Origin: Phyto melanocephala
Lineage: Eukaryota; Arthropoda; Insecta; Diptera; Rhinophoridae
Length of the DNA: 64,000 nt
Assembly: GCA_941918925.1 (NCBI GenBank)
Contig: OW799233.1
Span: 174,076,235 to 174,140,234, forward strand
Direction of reading: 5' to 3'
The notes beneath the pieces were generated by a model that saw only the letters and a list, made by a program, of their open reading frames with translations, was not told the DNA's origin and did not search any database. This document shows, in pieces, positions 54,495 through 64,000 of the stretch (position 1 is its first letter; each line of letters starts with the position of its first letter). Position numbers and translations under genes: made by a program.

Positions 54495-56865
54495 ACATAT
54501 TAAACCGTGCTGGATCTGATAATACTCTTCACCGTCATGTACATAGGTACCATGATATCATTGCATCATATTGTTATACGTCACTCTGTTTTTAAATTTT
54601 TACCTCAGAAAAACTTATCGCTAAAATATTTTCAAACAAACGTTTGCCTAAATTTAATTGAAATTTCTATTAATATTTTAATTGTTTCAAATTATTTTTT
54701 TGTTTGCTTATTTCCTTAAGTATTTTTTATTTGCAGTTAGTGTGGGTTTTCATTGTCTGCTTTTTTATAAAAAAAAATTATAATTCTTATTTAGTTAAAG
54801 ATACTGTGGATTTAAATATTTTAGTTTGATACAAGACTTTGAAAAAGCTTTATTCTTGGCTGTCGTGTCATATGACTATTTTCATTAATTAGATAATTAT
54901 GTTTGATTAAGTATTTATTTCAGATTTTAATTGATTTTTTAGATAGTTTGTCATTGATTCATTATCTGAAACTTTTGTCTGAATTAACAACATATTCTTG
55001 ATGAAATATTTAAAAAATGTTTGTGAATTTTTTCAATAAACTTTTTATTTGTTTCTGTTAACAATTTGTTTGAAAATCGGAAATTGTTTAAATAAATTTT
55101 TTATTTGTTTCTGTTAATAATTTGTTTAAAAGTCGGAAATATTTTAAAGAAAGTTTTACAGATTCAAACATAAGATTGTATTGAAAATTAAATTTTTTCT
55201 TTTTCTTTAAATCTCTTTATTGAATCAGAAATTTATTTTTTTCTGTATTAGCTGTATTATACTAGACAAGCGTCTTCATTTTATACCCATATTGACGCGG
55301 TTGAGAAAAAATTTTCCCTCATTTTCGGACGCCATTTTAGATTTCACACTTTTTTATAGTTTTTTGTATTCTACTGGTTAAACCCCTTCAATTGGTACGA
55401 ATATTGTAGGGGTTGAAAAGGACAAAGCCTTAATTACTATATTTGACCCATAAATGTGCTATTTAAATTACGACGCCATTTTGGACTTAAAATTTCTATT
55501 AATTCTATTAATCAATACCTTTTATTTGGTATCATGATCAAGAGCGTTAAAAAGGGTGCATTTTTCAATTAAATGTGGTACAAGAATAATGCAGGATTTT
55601 AGATGTGAGTCACATTTTAACGTCAAGATTTTTGGCCAACTTAATTTCACATTTCTTTGTTTCAGTATTTAACAAATTCAAACACGAAGAGGTACACAAT
55701 TGAGCAGCGCATTCAGATTGTTAAAGCCTTGTATAAAAAACAGGCGTTCAAAAGAAAATGCATTTAGTACACTTCGTGTTTTCTTTTGGTCAGTATAACA
55801 GACTAAATGTGTTCACAATTGGGAGAATTGTACAAATTACGGAATTTTGAACAAATCGCGTCTGTATGGAATGTGAAAATATCTATGCATGCTCGCCTAG
55901 TTCGCTCCGTGTGGCAGAAGATCTGTTAATCGCAACTTGTCGTCGTAGACAACAATTGAACATCAACATTGTTATTGAAAATATGCCAACTAAGCCATGG
56001 CGAGCATTTTGCATTTTTTGTGTCACACATAATTATCATAGATCCTTCTATCATAACAAAAAAATATTATGATAATTCTCTGAAAACTCTTTGTTTTATT
56101 AACAACAATTAAAATCGTACGTTTTGGTTAGACATCTAGATTTGACATATATACACATTTATATTACGCCATTTTGTAGTGGCAGTAATTATGAATTTCA
56201 AACTGTTTTATAGTGTTTATGTATTGCTAGTCAGGTCCTTTAATTTGATGTGGATATGGACCCTCTCGGTTATCTAGAAGCTAAACAAATCGTTTTTTGT
56301 TTGTAAATTTTATTAAAAAAAACACCAAAGTGTTATTATGGTGCTTATATCTCAGTCAGTTTCAAAGCGATTTGTAAGTTTTTCGTAAAAACCTGCCCAA
56401 AATTATTTGGAGGCTGAAGAAGCTTGATATATTTAAAAAAATATATATTTGGTAAAGAAATGTTTGCCTATAACTTTGCCGAAATAGTGCATGAATAGGC
56501 CTAGAATCATATCACATCAATAAATCGTTACAGACCTATTGTATGGGTGAAAAGTTTTTATTTTTGTGCTAAAGGTATATGAAAAAAAACACAGGCAGTT
56601 ATGTTTATTTGCTTATATCTCAGAAACTTATGAAGTGATTGTATTGTATTTCAATAGCGATTCATTCTCCAATATTTCCAAAATACCTATGCTACAAACA
56701 GGTCTGTCAATATGTGGCGGCTTCTTAAAGTTGATTTCAACTAACTCACGGAAATTGCTCAATCGATCTCCTTATGCATAAGCTTTTAGAAAATATATAC
56801 TTTATGGGGTTGAAAGTGAATATTGTAGAAATTTAAACACTAAACACCTCTAGTGCGGGGCATAA
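54495..56865 (+). repeat. 'TATACCC' repeat long form, interrupted
   Basis: The hairpin-side start (54495-54590) resembles 3180-3280. After ~650 bp of unrelated A/T DNA, which includes a ~66-bp tandem duplication at 55025-55150, it resumes at 55250 with 'CGCCATTTT' subrepeats, is cut by a mariner relic (55553-56130), and continues to the A end near 56865 ('TTTATGGGGTTGAAAGTGAA'). Confidence 0.6.
55553..56130 (+). pseudogene. mariner-like transposase fragment, N-terminal half
   Basis: With frame changes the plus strand gives RYTIEQRIQIVKALYKN (first helix-turn-helix), FFGQYNRLNVFTIGRIVQ, then a VRSVWQKI-like segment and the second helix-turn-helix region. The leader at 55600-55675 matches 27330-27396, so both belong to one lineage. 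The catalytic half is absent. Confidence 0.72.
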
Positions 56866-58302
56866 AGAGTAAAAATGTAAAAGTCTTAGATCAAGACAGC
56901 CGACTATCTTAGTCGATAAAATTTTAAAATTTGTTTAACATACAAATATAGTGAAGATATCGAGGGAATACAATTTTATTCATTTATTATCATGAAAAAA
57001 GATTGCAATGACTTTTCCATCCCTGACATCTTTACGAGTTTCGTTAACTTTTCGAACAACTATAAACCGTAAACAAAGAATGAACAAAAATATTCGTCAT
57101 ATATAATTTGACATTGAAAATTTCTATGGTTGTTGTTGGTGTTTTGTTTGAATTAATGTAGAAAACCATTTTTGTAATGCTGTCGCTTGAGTTATTGTTG
57201 CTGCAGCAAAAAAAAAAATAACACAATTTCTGTCTTTACTGTTATTAAACAAATGAGCAAATGAGTGGCTCTATAATAACAATTATAAATGTATTAAATA
57301 TTTTCTTAAATAATAACAACAACAATAACAGCGTTTTAAGGCAACTCAAGTACATAAGAAACCACCACCTTATAAGCCAAATCGTACCAAAAAAAGTCTA
57401 CACTGACAGGCAGGGAGAGGGAGACTCATTAGTATTCATATTTATTGTTAAGCCACGGTTTTCTTTATATTGTGTTCAAATAACAACATAAATTATTACA
57501 AAATTAAGTTTTTTAATAACTCAAGATGTAATGCACATAAAAAATACACAAGTTGATATTTACATCAATGTTGTAAGTACCTGCAGACATACCACTCAAA
57601 AAATGGTAGAGGCGGTATCGGTAAAAATACAATTTTTATTGTTTTTAGCAATAAAATGCAGAAAGTTTAATTTTCTATAGTTAAGTTGTCAAAAATATTT
57701 TAAAATTATATGCATTTAGGAGCCTTGAGTCACTTTTATGTCAAACTGTAATTGTTTTTTTTTTATGTTTTAATGATCGGTATTGAAATCGTACCCAAAA
57801 CTGAAGGCACCCACATGAACAGAGAAACTTTTGGGAGTGTTTAACATATTTTGCATATAAAACACAAAGAAAAATGTTATTAAAAAAACTAAAATAAAAT
57901 TAATAAATTTAAAAAATAAATTTTTAGGACAACTTGAATAAGTTTCTGATAAAAAAAATTTTCCATAAAATTTTTTAATATAAAGTTTCTTTATAAAAAA
58001 ATCTTCCATTAAATTTTGTTTTATTTTTTAACATAAATCTATTACTTTGGCTTTAGTTTATTTAAATAAGTTTTTATTTTTATGGATCTTAAAAGTAAAT
58101 TATTTCAGAATATTGAAAAATTAATTTCAGAATAGCCGATTAATTTGATCATCCTCTGAAGAGAGGATTTATTGCTTAGCCATCGTCATTACCAACATAG
58201 TACCGTAAGAGATTTGCCTTGATCCAGTGGACCATGTGTAATTCGTATTGTGAAAGTATTGAACGTGTGGAGTGAAGTGTTAACGAAACACCAGCAATAT
58301 CT
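56866..58302. other. nothing recognised
   Basis: A/T-rich with (AAC)n at 57310-57330; open frames lack recognised domains. Confidence 0.4.
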
Positions 58303-58745
58303 ACTAGAAGCAGTGTTGTCAGATATGGCGACTTGTCGCAAAACGTGGTGATGAAAACTTATTTTTGGCGACGAAAATTTTGAAATGGCGAGTGGCGATA
58401 TTGATATTCCTTGGCGATATTTTTGGCAATATTTTTTATGATTTCTACTACGACAGCATTGTGTTAAGAATATACCTGTTTTTCCGTTTATAAATTTTGG
58501 CAGCTCTATTATGCTTTTGATAAAAATTACTTTCTGGCAGCTTTATTACATGTATTAAGAGCTGATTAAAAAGTTATCTACAAATCGGCTAATGCATGAA
58601 GATTGACGTTACATAACTTAAAACAATCTCAAATAGTAATGACGCCATAAGGAAAAAAGAGGGTAAAGTAAAAATAAAGAGTAATTGGAAATAATATTTC
58701 AAAAGTGGGGCAATAATTAAATAAAAAAAAAATTATAACGTAAAA

Positions 58746-59020
58746 ATGGCATCTTTAGCAAAACAGGCAAAACGTGATCGTTGCCATAAGACAGACTGGG
58801 AACAAGAACTGTGGGCAAAAGGTAAACTAAATCAATATTTCTTACGAATTTTTAAAATATGTTTGTTTTAGGTTGGCTTAAATCCATTATAAAAGCCCCA
58901 GTATGCTATCAGTTAACGAATAGTGCAGCATATGGATCGTGGTGTTTTGCATGTAAACTTTCTTTGAGATCCCATAAAATTGATCTGAAAAAACATGTTG
59001 AAACAAAAAAGCATATCTAG
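58746..59020 (+). CDS. hAT transposase N-terminus, two exons with zinc finger
   Basis: Exon 1 is 58746-58821 (MASLAKQAKRDRCHKTDWEQ, then ELWAKG). A 50-bp intron (GTAAAC ... TTTTAG, 58822-58871) follows, and exon 2 is 58872-59020 (WLKSIIKAPVCYQLTNSAAY, then CFACKLSLRSHKIDLKKHVE then TKKHI-stop). The C-x2-C ... H-x4-H arrangement is a finger of the kind (BED or C2H2-like) that binds transposon ends at the N-terminus of hAT transposases. The stop at 59018 is premature: further transposase-like sequence lies downstream. Intron boundaries are canonical and keep the frame; expression unknown. Confidence 0.72.
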
Positions 59021-59089
59021 CAATAGCCCTAATCGAAGTGTTTTATATAAACGAGCTTTCGACTTGATAGCAACAATTTTAGAAAACTT

Positions 59090-59556
59090 GTTAAAATTTC
59101 TGGAACTCGTTGGTTGAGTTATGGTGATGCTGTTGAACGCATTTTAGAGCAGTGGGTAGAGTTGAAGAATCTTTTCTTCCCAATAGCAACAGCTAAAAAA
59201 AAAAACTGCGAAAAATATTTACGATGAATTGTGTGATGAAAAAATAAAATGGTTCTAATATTTAAAACCCAATTATAAACGAAATGAATAACTTAAATTT
59301 GCAGTGTCAATCTGAATATATGGATGCAAGAAGTATGTATCAAAAACTTTTAACTTTACTTCTTACGTTTGGAAGAAAAATTTTTATGCCAAATATTTTG
59401 TATAGTGCAGAACATTGCGATGGATTAATAAAAAATTTAAAAGAGGCAATTCATTCAGACAACTCCTTTTTAAATTTGGAAAACATTGATTTTGGTGCTG
59501 AATTTCGAACTGAATTAAAAAAATCTGTTTTAAATGCAACTGATGAACTGTGTTAA
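59090..59556 (+). pseudogene. hAT transposase catalytic-region remnants
   Basis: In one frame 59093-59200 reads SGTRWLSYGDAVERILEQWV then ELKNLFFPIATAKK, resembling the T-R-W-L-S ... V-x-R-I-L-E-Q-W block upstream of the C-terminal part in hAT-like proteins. After a stop and deletion, 59284-59556 reads MNNLNLQCQSEYMDARSMYQ then KLLTLLLTFG and ends DELC. The aspartates of the catalytic core and the dimerisation domain are not found. Non-functional. Confidence 0.65.
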
Positions 59557-59763
59557 AACTAAATTGAGAAACAAAATGCAATACGAACTTCTTAATTCTT
59601 TACTTATAATTATATCATATATGAATGTAATAGTATAATAAAAATACTTTTTATAACTAAAAATAAAAAAATTTTATTTTGGCGATATTTCCGATAATTT
59701 GGCGATATTTGACAGTCCATTTGGCGAGAAAGCCAAAATAAATCTGACAACATTGACTAGAAG

Positions 59764-60049
59764 ACGTTCTCCTCAGCTAGTAATGATTGAAACGCATGGA
59801 TGTAACTAGACTACGGGGATGCAATGCCCTCCCAAAATTAATAAAAATTTGGAGTAAAATTTGTAGATGATTGGCAACATTTAAATTTTGCAGTTACATA
59901 TTAACGGTTGGCTAGAAATTTAACATCTGAAAACTTCAATGGGCCCTACTTTTATCAAAATTAAAATGGAAGTAACTGTAGATGGAGCGTGGTATCGGCT
60001 TATGTAGAACATAAAACAGACCTCAGATGTGGCCACTGCTCCTCACACT
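59764..60049. other. nothing recognised
   Basis: Possibly upstream LINE sequence, but no RT residues were read. Confidence 0.35.
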
Positions 60050-60054
60050 GTAAG

Positions 60055-60183
60055 GCCCATACCTAAACAAGAGTGTTGAGCATCAAGCGTTGCAATTTTG
60101 CATGTATTTTGTTATTGTAACAAAAACAAAACACATGTAAAACTCCAACGCTTCACGCTCAACGCTCTTGTTTAGGTATGGGG
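60055..60183. mobile_element. Short palindromic MITE
   Basis: 129 bp with inverted arms CCCATACCTAAACAAGAG and 'GCGTTGAGCGTGAAGCGTTG' on both sides (one to three mismatches), and a possible 5-bp duplication GTAAG (60050-60054, 60184-60188). Superfamily not assigned. Confidence 0.75.
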
Positions 60184-60479
60184 GTAAGAAATAGAATAGC
60201 ACTTTTAAGTAAAATTTTTGGAGAGCAAATAATTTCCAGAAATTCTTTTCATTTTTGTTATTTTAAGGAGCGGGCATATGTTAAGAAGCCCGAGACAATT
60301 CTTGAACGTAGTTTGCCTGGAAACAAGCCCATTATTGTGAAGCTATAACGAGCTATATTTTCCGTTCTAAGTGTAAACAATGACAATAATCCCAATGTGA
60401 TATGAAAGCATTAACTATATCACCATAATACCGGAAGGGTAAGAGTGGGTTGAACTAATTAGGGTAAGAAATACCCAAG
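60184..60479. other. unassigned, likely upstream LINE
   Basis: A/T-rich but less so than usual; no clear domain. Confidence 0.3.
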
Positions 60480-61420
60480 GCATCGATTCTTATATAGACG
60501 GATCAAAGATTGGTGACCGAACTGAAATGGATTTATAAGACATGAGCCGAAACAGAAGGACTTAAATACTTCCATCTATCAGATCTCCAATTTTCTACTC
60601 AAGGTTAAGATTGGGGAAATTACAGAAGATATAAAATGGATAACGAAAACTAATAATGTGGCTCCGATTCGTATCTTTACAGATAGCCAGTTAAAGGGAC
60701 ACTAATGAATGAAAAGGTTAAATTTTGAAATGTCCTGCAATGCAAGAGTAAGATAAAATCGCATACAAATTGTGAACGTCTAGAAAGTCATCACGGTATA
60801 ATCGGAAACGAGGAAGCCCATAAATTATACAAAATGGGATCATTTTTGAATAAAATAACTTTGAAAAATGCTAAAACCTTTCAGCAGTTCAAAAATAACC
60901 TTACAGTTTGGGCGATGGAGGAACATGTCTGGAAATGGCAAAATATAAATGTCGGTAAATTGTCGAACATACTATGGGATGACCCTAATCTTGAGAAATC
61001 GAAGGATATTCCGAAACTGAGTAGACCAACACTTAGAAGATTAATTAGTGTATTAACGGCTCACAAGGAAATAAGAACTCATCTAGCTCGAATGGGAGTG
61101 TCAGATAAAACGACATGTAGAGCATGCCCAGAAGAGGATAGAGTCCTATGTTTGGGCATATTAGAAGTGAATACTTTAAAGTGGATACTATGCCGAACTT
61201 GGAATGCCTAAGGAATTCAAATTGGAGATTAATAAGGGATTACATTGAGGGGACTAAGTTTTTGACCTAGTCGATATTTTTATGTTTGACGAAATTAGGA
61301 TTATGGTTTTTTCATTAGGGAAATGCTCGTTCCTAAAGAGCGCACAACATGCCAATTGGGCATACCTGTTATGGAATTGAGCTTTAGTAACCCTCTTTTT
61401 CGACACAACCTAACCTAGTG
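60480..61420 (+). pseudogene. LINE ORF2 RNase H/C-terminal region and 3' tail
   Basis: The plus strand reads DSYIDGSKIGDRTEMDL (RNase H start, Y-x-D-G-S), then FTDSQLK (60680s), then SHHGIIGNEEAHKLYKMGS (H-x-G-x-x-G-N-E-x-A), then the frame 60834-61211 with LSRPTLRRLISVLTAHKEIR, THLARMGVSDKTTCRACPEE and LCLGIL. The C-x-x-C-x-E-E box replaces the commoner C-x-x-C..ETAEH. Stops lie in the RNase H part. A ~200-bp trailer ends CGACACAACCTAACCT, like the SINE tail. RT absent (5' truncated). Confidence 0.86.
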
Positions 61421-61479
61421 TAAACAAATTTACATTTTGTTAAGTTTAAAATCTAAAAAGAAATTAAAAAAAAATATTC

Positions 61480-61785
61480 AGAAATGATATTCAGAAATGC
61501 ATTGTTCGGTGTCTATTACCTACATAGATATAACTGAAATACAATTTTGCTTTCAACAATGCCAGCCAAAGGATGGATAACATAAATGTATTAAGAATAT
61601 GAACGTGTGGAATAATATTATTGAATTGTGCAATAAATAGTAATTTAGAAATACTACATACGAGTATACCGATAAAGAGTGTTGATGATTAAGCAGCTCA
61701 TTTCGAAAATGTACTCCACTCGGCTGTCATTGGATTAGTCTTTAAAATATTCTTAAAATGATTACAATTTAATTTTTTATTTTTT
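61480..61785 (+). repeat. Copy of palindrome-2 unit with decayed hammerhead
   Basis: Matches the spacer and right arm of 26124-26875: TTCGGTGTCTATTACCTA, CCAGCCAAAGGATGGATAA, GAGTATACCGATAAAGAGTG, CCACTCGGCT. The hammerhead core reads TTGATGA (C3 lost) and stem II no longer pairs. No inverted left arm here, so this gives the unit's native orientation. Confidence 0.75.
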
Positions 61786-61789
61786 TGCT

Positions 61790-62085
61790 TTGATCACAGA
61801 CATGGCAACTTCAAATATCATCTGCATATGATCGGTATCGTGGAGGATGATGTTTGCAGAATGTGCCTTAAGACTGAAGAGACGGCGGCATGTGGTAAGC
61901 AAATGTCCGGCAATAGCTGGTAATAGACTTAGGGAGATATTAGTCTGTGATAAGGATCGTAGATAATTATCAATCTGCAATGTGAAGTCACGAAAGTCTA
62001 GAGAAAACGCCTGGGGTGGCACGGGACTAAGTGAGATCGAGGAAACGAACGGGGTCGAAAAGGGAGCCGTTTATGGCAGAGGTCT
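61790..62085 (+). pseudogene. LINE C-terminal fragment
   Basis: Plus-strand reading: HGNFKYHLHMIGIVEDDVCR then MCLKTEETA, and after a frameshift HVVSKCPAIAGNRLREILV. The H-L-x-x-I-G-I-x-x-D-x-x-C-R-x-C ... E-T-A-x-H-x-x-x-x-C-P-A block is the C-terminal box of Jockey/I/R1-like ORF2. A separate copy from the LINE just upstream. The minus-strand frame 61777-62022 is its shadow. Confidence 0.8.
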
Positions 62086-63657
62086 GCTACGATATCCCCC
62101 CTACATGTACATATATGTAAAGAAATAATTTTGTTACCAAAAAAAAGGAATACTCCAACCGTGTATGACTTTAATATATCATTTCAAAATCATAACCAAG
62201 AAGTTGCATTGTTTTACAACAGAGAATTAGCAACAACATAAACTCTTACATAAACAGTGCCGATACAACATTACAAAGGCTTCAAAGGTGAATTGAATAT
62301 AATACAGAATTGGGCATAAATTACAGATATATTTCCTTAATCTTAAGGAATAGTTAGATTTTTTTAAAGAAATTGTTTTTAACATTAATGTCTTAAATTC
62401 TTACTAAAATATTTTATGTAAAACTCTTTAGCTCTCTGCACATTTTTTTCTTCCACATTTAACATTAAGTCATTGAGAAATTATCTTTTATGCTTCAATA
62501 AATTTCTTAATTTTTATCATTTAACATGTCGAACAAAATAGGGTCATAAGTATATTAATATATTCAACAGAGTTCAAATAAAATATTAAACTAAAGTTTT
62601 GTTTTATTACTTCTGTTTCCACCCCACCCCCCCAGTTTATAGTTCAAGCATTTTGAGAAAGTGATATTAGTGGTTTGATTAGCGTGAAAATGGGCACACC
62701 ATATAAGTAACAGAAACAGAGACAGCAGCAACAACAATAACTATAAAAAATAATAATAACAATACAAATAATATTGTTGATAAGAATAAAATAAAAGTAT
62801 CACATCATCATAATCATCATCACTATCGGCATCAACATAAGTACAACATTCGTCAGGTACAAACTAAACAAACAAAGAACAAATAAATAATAATAAAAAA
62901 AATTAATAAAAATTACAATAAAACATTGTGACTTAAAATTCATATGTGACTACAAATTAATTGACTGAATGCCTGATTGAGTGTATGACTGACTGACTGA
63001 CTGACAGAATGAATAACTGAATGATTGATAAACTGAAAGAATATACTTATGGCGTTCTAAATAATTTGAACATCATGATGTTGGGTTTTAAACTTATTGT
63101 TCTCAATTCGTTTAACACGTAAAAACCTACACTCGCACATAGAATATGTATGTGATAGTTGTTGTTGGCAGAAATAGTTAACACAAATATATGATCAAAC
63201 AAGTATCTATGTTCGTACATGTTAGTTTTGTTAAAACGATTACCAGTTGAAACTGAAAAGAATGACTGTATAAAGCCGTAAAATGCCTGACAACTTTTGG
63301 TTATAAATTATTTACAAATTTATTAGAAATCTAAATTTAAACAAAAATAAAAAAAATAATTTACAACAGGTAATCAATTTTAGGCCACTTTTACTGCGTC
63401 GTTTCTCATTTTTCTTTGGAAATAATTACAATTACAGCTGCACTCAAATTATTTGAATTCTTCAAGGTTTAAATGAATGTGTACAGCAGTCGAGAAGTTT
63501 CAATTTAGCTCGCGGGTTGGGTGAATTCCATTTAATTCTGTTCTATAGCTTGGTCATGAGAATGTTTTCCACAGACGCACAGCTAAAGTGTCAACAGGCA
63601 ATTAAGAAATCTAAAAGAACTAGGAATGGAAGTTTGTTGCTTTCAAGATAAATATAG
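62086..63657. other. nothing recognised, (GACT)n tract
   Basis: A/T-rich, with (ACT/GACT)n at 62983-63004, (AAT/AAC)n at 62720-62770 and (ATC)n near 62800. The stretch 63380-63600 is less A/T-rich and could be regulatory or a 5' leader, but nothing decisive is seen. Confidence 0.4.
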
Positions 63658-64000
63658 GGTGGGCCAAAAGTCACCATGTGGTTTAGAACTTAACATATTT
63701 GTCCTTTATATAAATATTTATTTTTTCAAGTTACGAAATATACGAAATTTTAAATTTTTTACACTAAGTATCGAAAATGACGTCAAATAGATGGCCCTGT
63801 TTTCATCCTCGAATTGATGGTTTCGTTTTATGACTTTTTTGATAATATCTGTCAAAATTAGTGTCTCAAACACTTCAATTTCAGCAACAATGTTGACCTT
63901 GACTTGAAAGGATTGTCTCAGACTTGTTTACTACCTCCTTCAAACAACCCAAAAGAAGATAGTCGGATGTTGACAGAGCTACCAAACTCCCTGGGCAATT
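63658..64000 (-). mobile_element. mariner-like element, cut by window end
   Basis: Terminal repeat GGGTGGGCCAAAAGTCACC at 63658. The minus strand from 64000 reads NCPGSLVALSTSDYLLLGCL, which aligns with the third-Asp block (W-P-P-R-S-C-D-L-T-P-L-D-Y-F-L-W-G), here with the Asp before Y-L-L intact, then KEVVNKSETIL and a decayed C-terminus. The rest is beyond the window. Confidence 0.82.

Larger units (their letters stand above)
58311..59755 (+). mobile_element. hAT transposon, nearly full ends, decayed transposase
   Basis: A 1,445-bp element with imperfect inverted ends CAGTGTTGTCAGATATGG and CAATGTTGTCAGATTTAT (right, reversed), flanked by an exact 8-bp duplication ACTAGAAG (58303-58310, 59756-59763). 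Both subterminal regions carry repeated TGGCGATATT words (58388-58430; 59681-59712), probable transposase-binding sites. Inside are an intact-looking first exon and finger-coding second exon, then fragments of the catalytic part. The size and stops imply internal deletion. Confidence 0.93.

Noticed and set aside
63390..63600. Promoter or 5' leader exon of the ZP gene
   Set aside because: Less A/T-rich and Inr-like words are present, but nothing ties it to the gene 34 kb away.

Overview
The window is AT-rich nuclear DNA from a fly, most likely a muscoid or calliphorid dipteran. That inference rests on the transposon families present (mariner-like elements, TCTATATATATAAAA-type Helitrons, foldback-type repeats, a Penelope-like element, short 'TATACCCTTCAC' repeats) and on two exons of a cuticle-type ZP-domain gene. 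No taxon can be fixed from sequence alone.

The only host coding sequence I can support is two minus-strand exons of one ZP-domain gene, at 29427-29666 and 8771-8877. Both have consensus splice sites and they join in frame, so the DNA between them is a 20.5-kb intron. The rest is intron, flanking DNA and layers of mobile elements.

Layout. 1-8.7 kb: mariner relics, ~0.75-1 kb 'TATACCCTTCAC' repeats (one nested inside another in opposite orientation), a LINE tail and a tRNA-type SINE. 8.7-29.7 kb: the ZP intron, holding three complete Helitrons and a shortened one, an 8-bp-TSD hAT-like element, a foldback element with 21-bp arrays, a perfect 173-bp-arm palindrome, a LINE fragment, a Penelope-like RT/GIY-YIG element, a second large palindrome, and a mariner split by a TA-flanked element that itself carries a Helitron. 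30-38 kb: two Helitron 5' ends, the second joined to a decayed coding fragment; a 'GTGACGCTC' repeat region between inverted repeats; a LINE fragment. 38-57 kb: more repeats, four mariner relics, a second SINE, a short Helitron, a Harbinger-type MITE. 58-64 kb: a hAT element with clear TSD and a spliced finger-coding start, LINE RNase H fragments, and a mariner cut by the window end.

The most interesting signal is a set of type I hammerhead ribozyme motifs. Two lie head to head in each of the two large palindromes (18.6-19.0 kb and 26.1-26.9 kb), with core, stem II, a minimal palindromic stem III and a two-part stem I. A weaker candidate sits at the coding-strand 3' end of the Penelope-like element, and decayed relatives occur at 2.8 and 61.7 kb. 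All were found by reading the sequence; none has been folded or tested.
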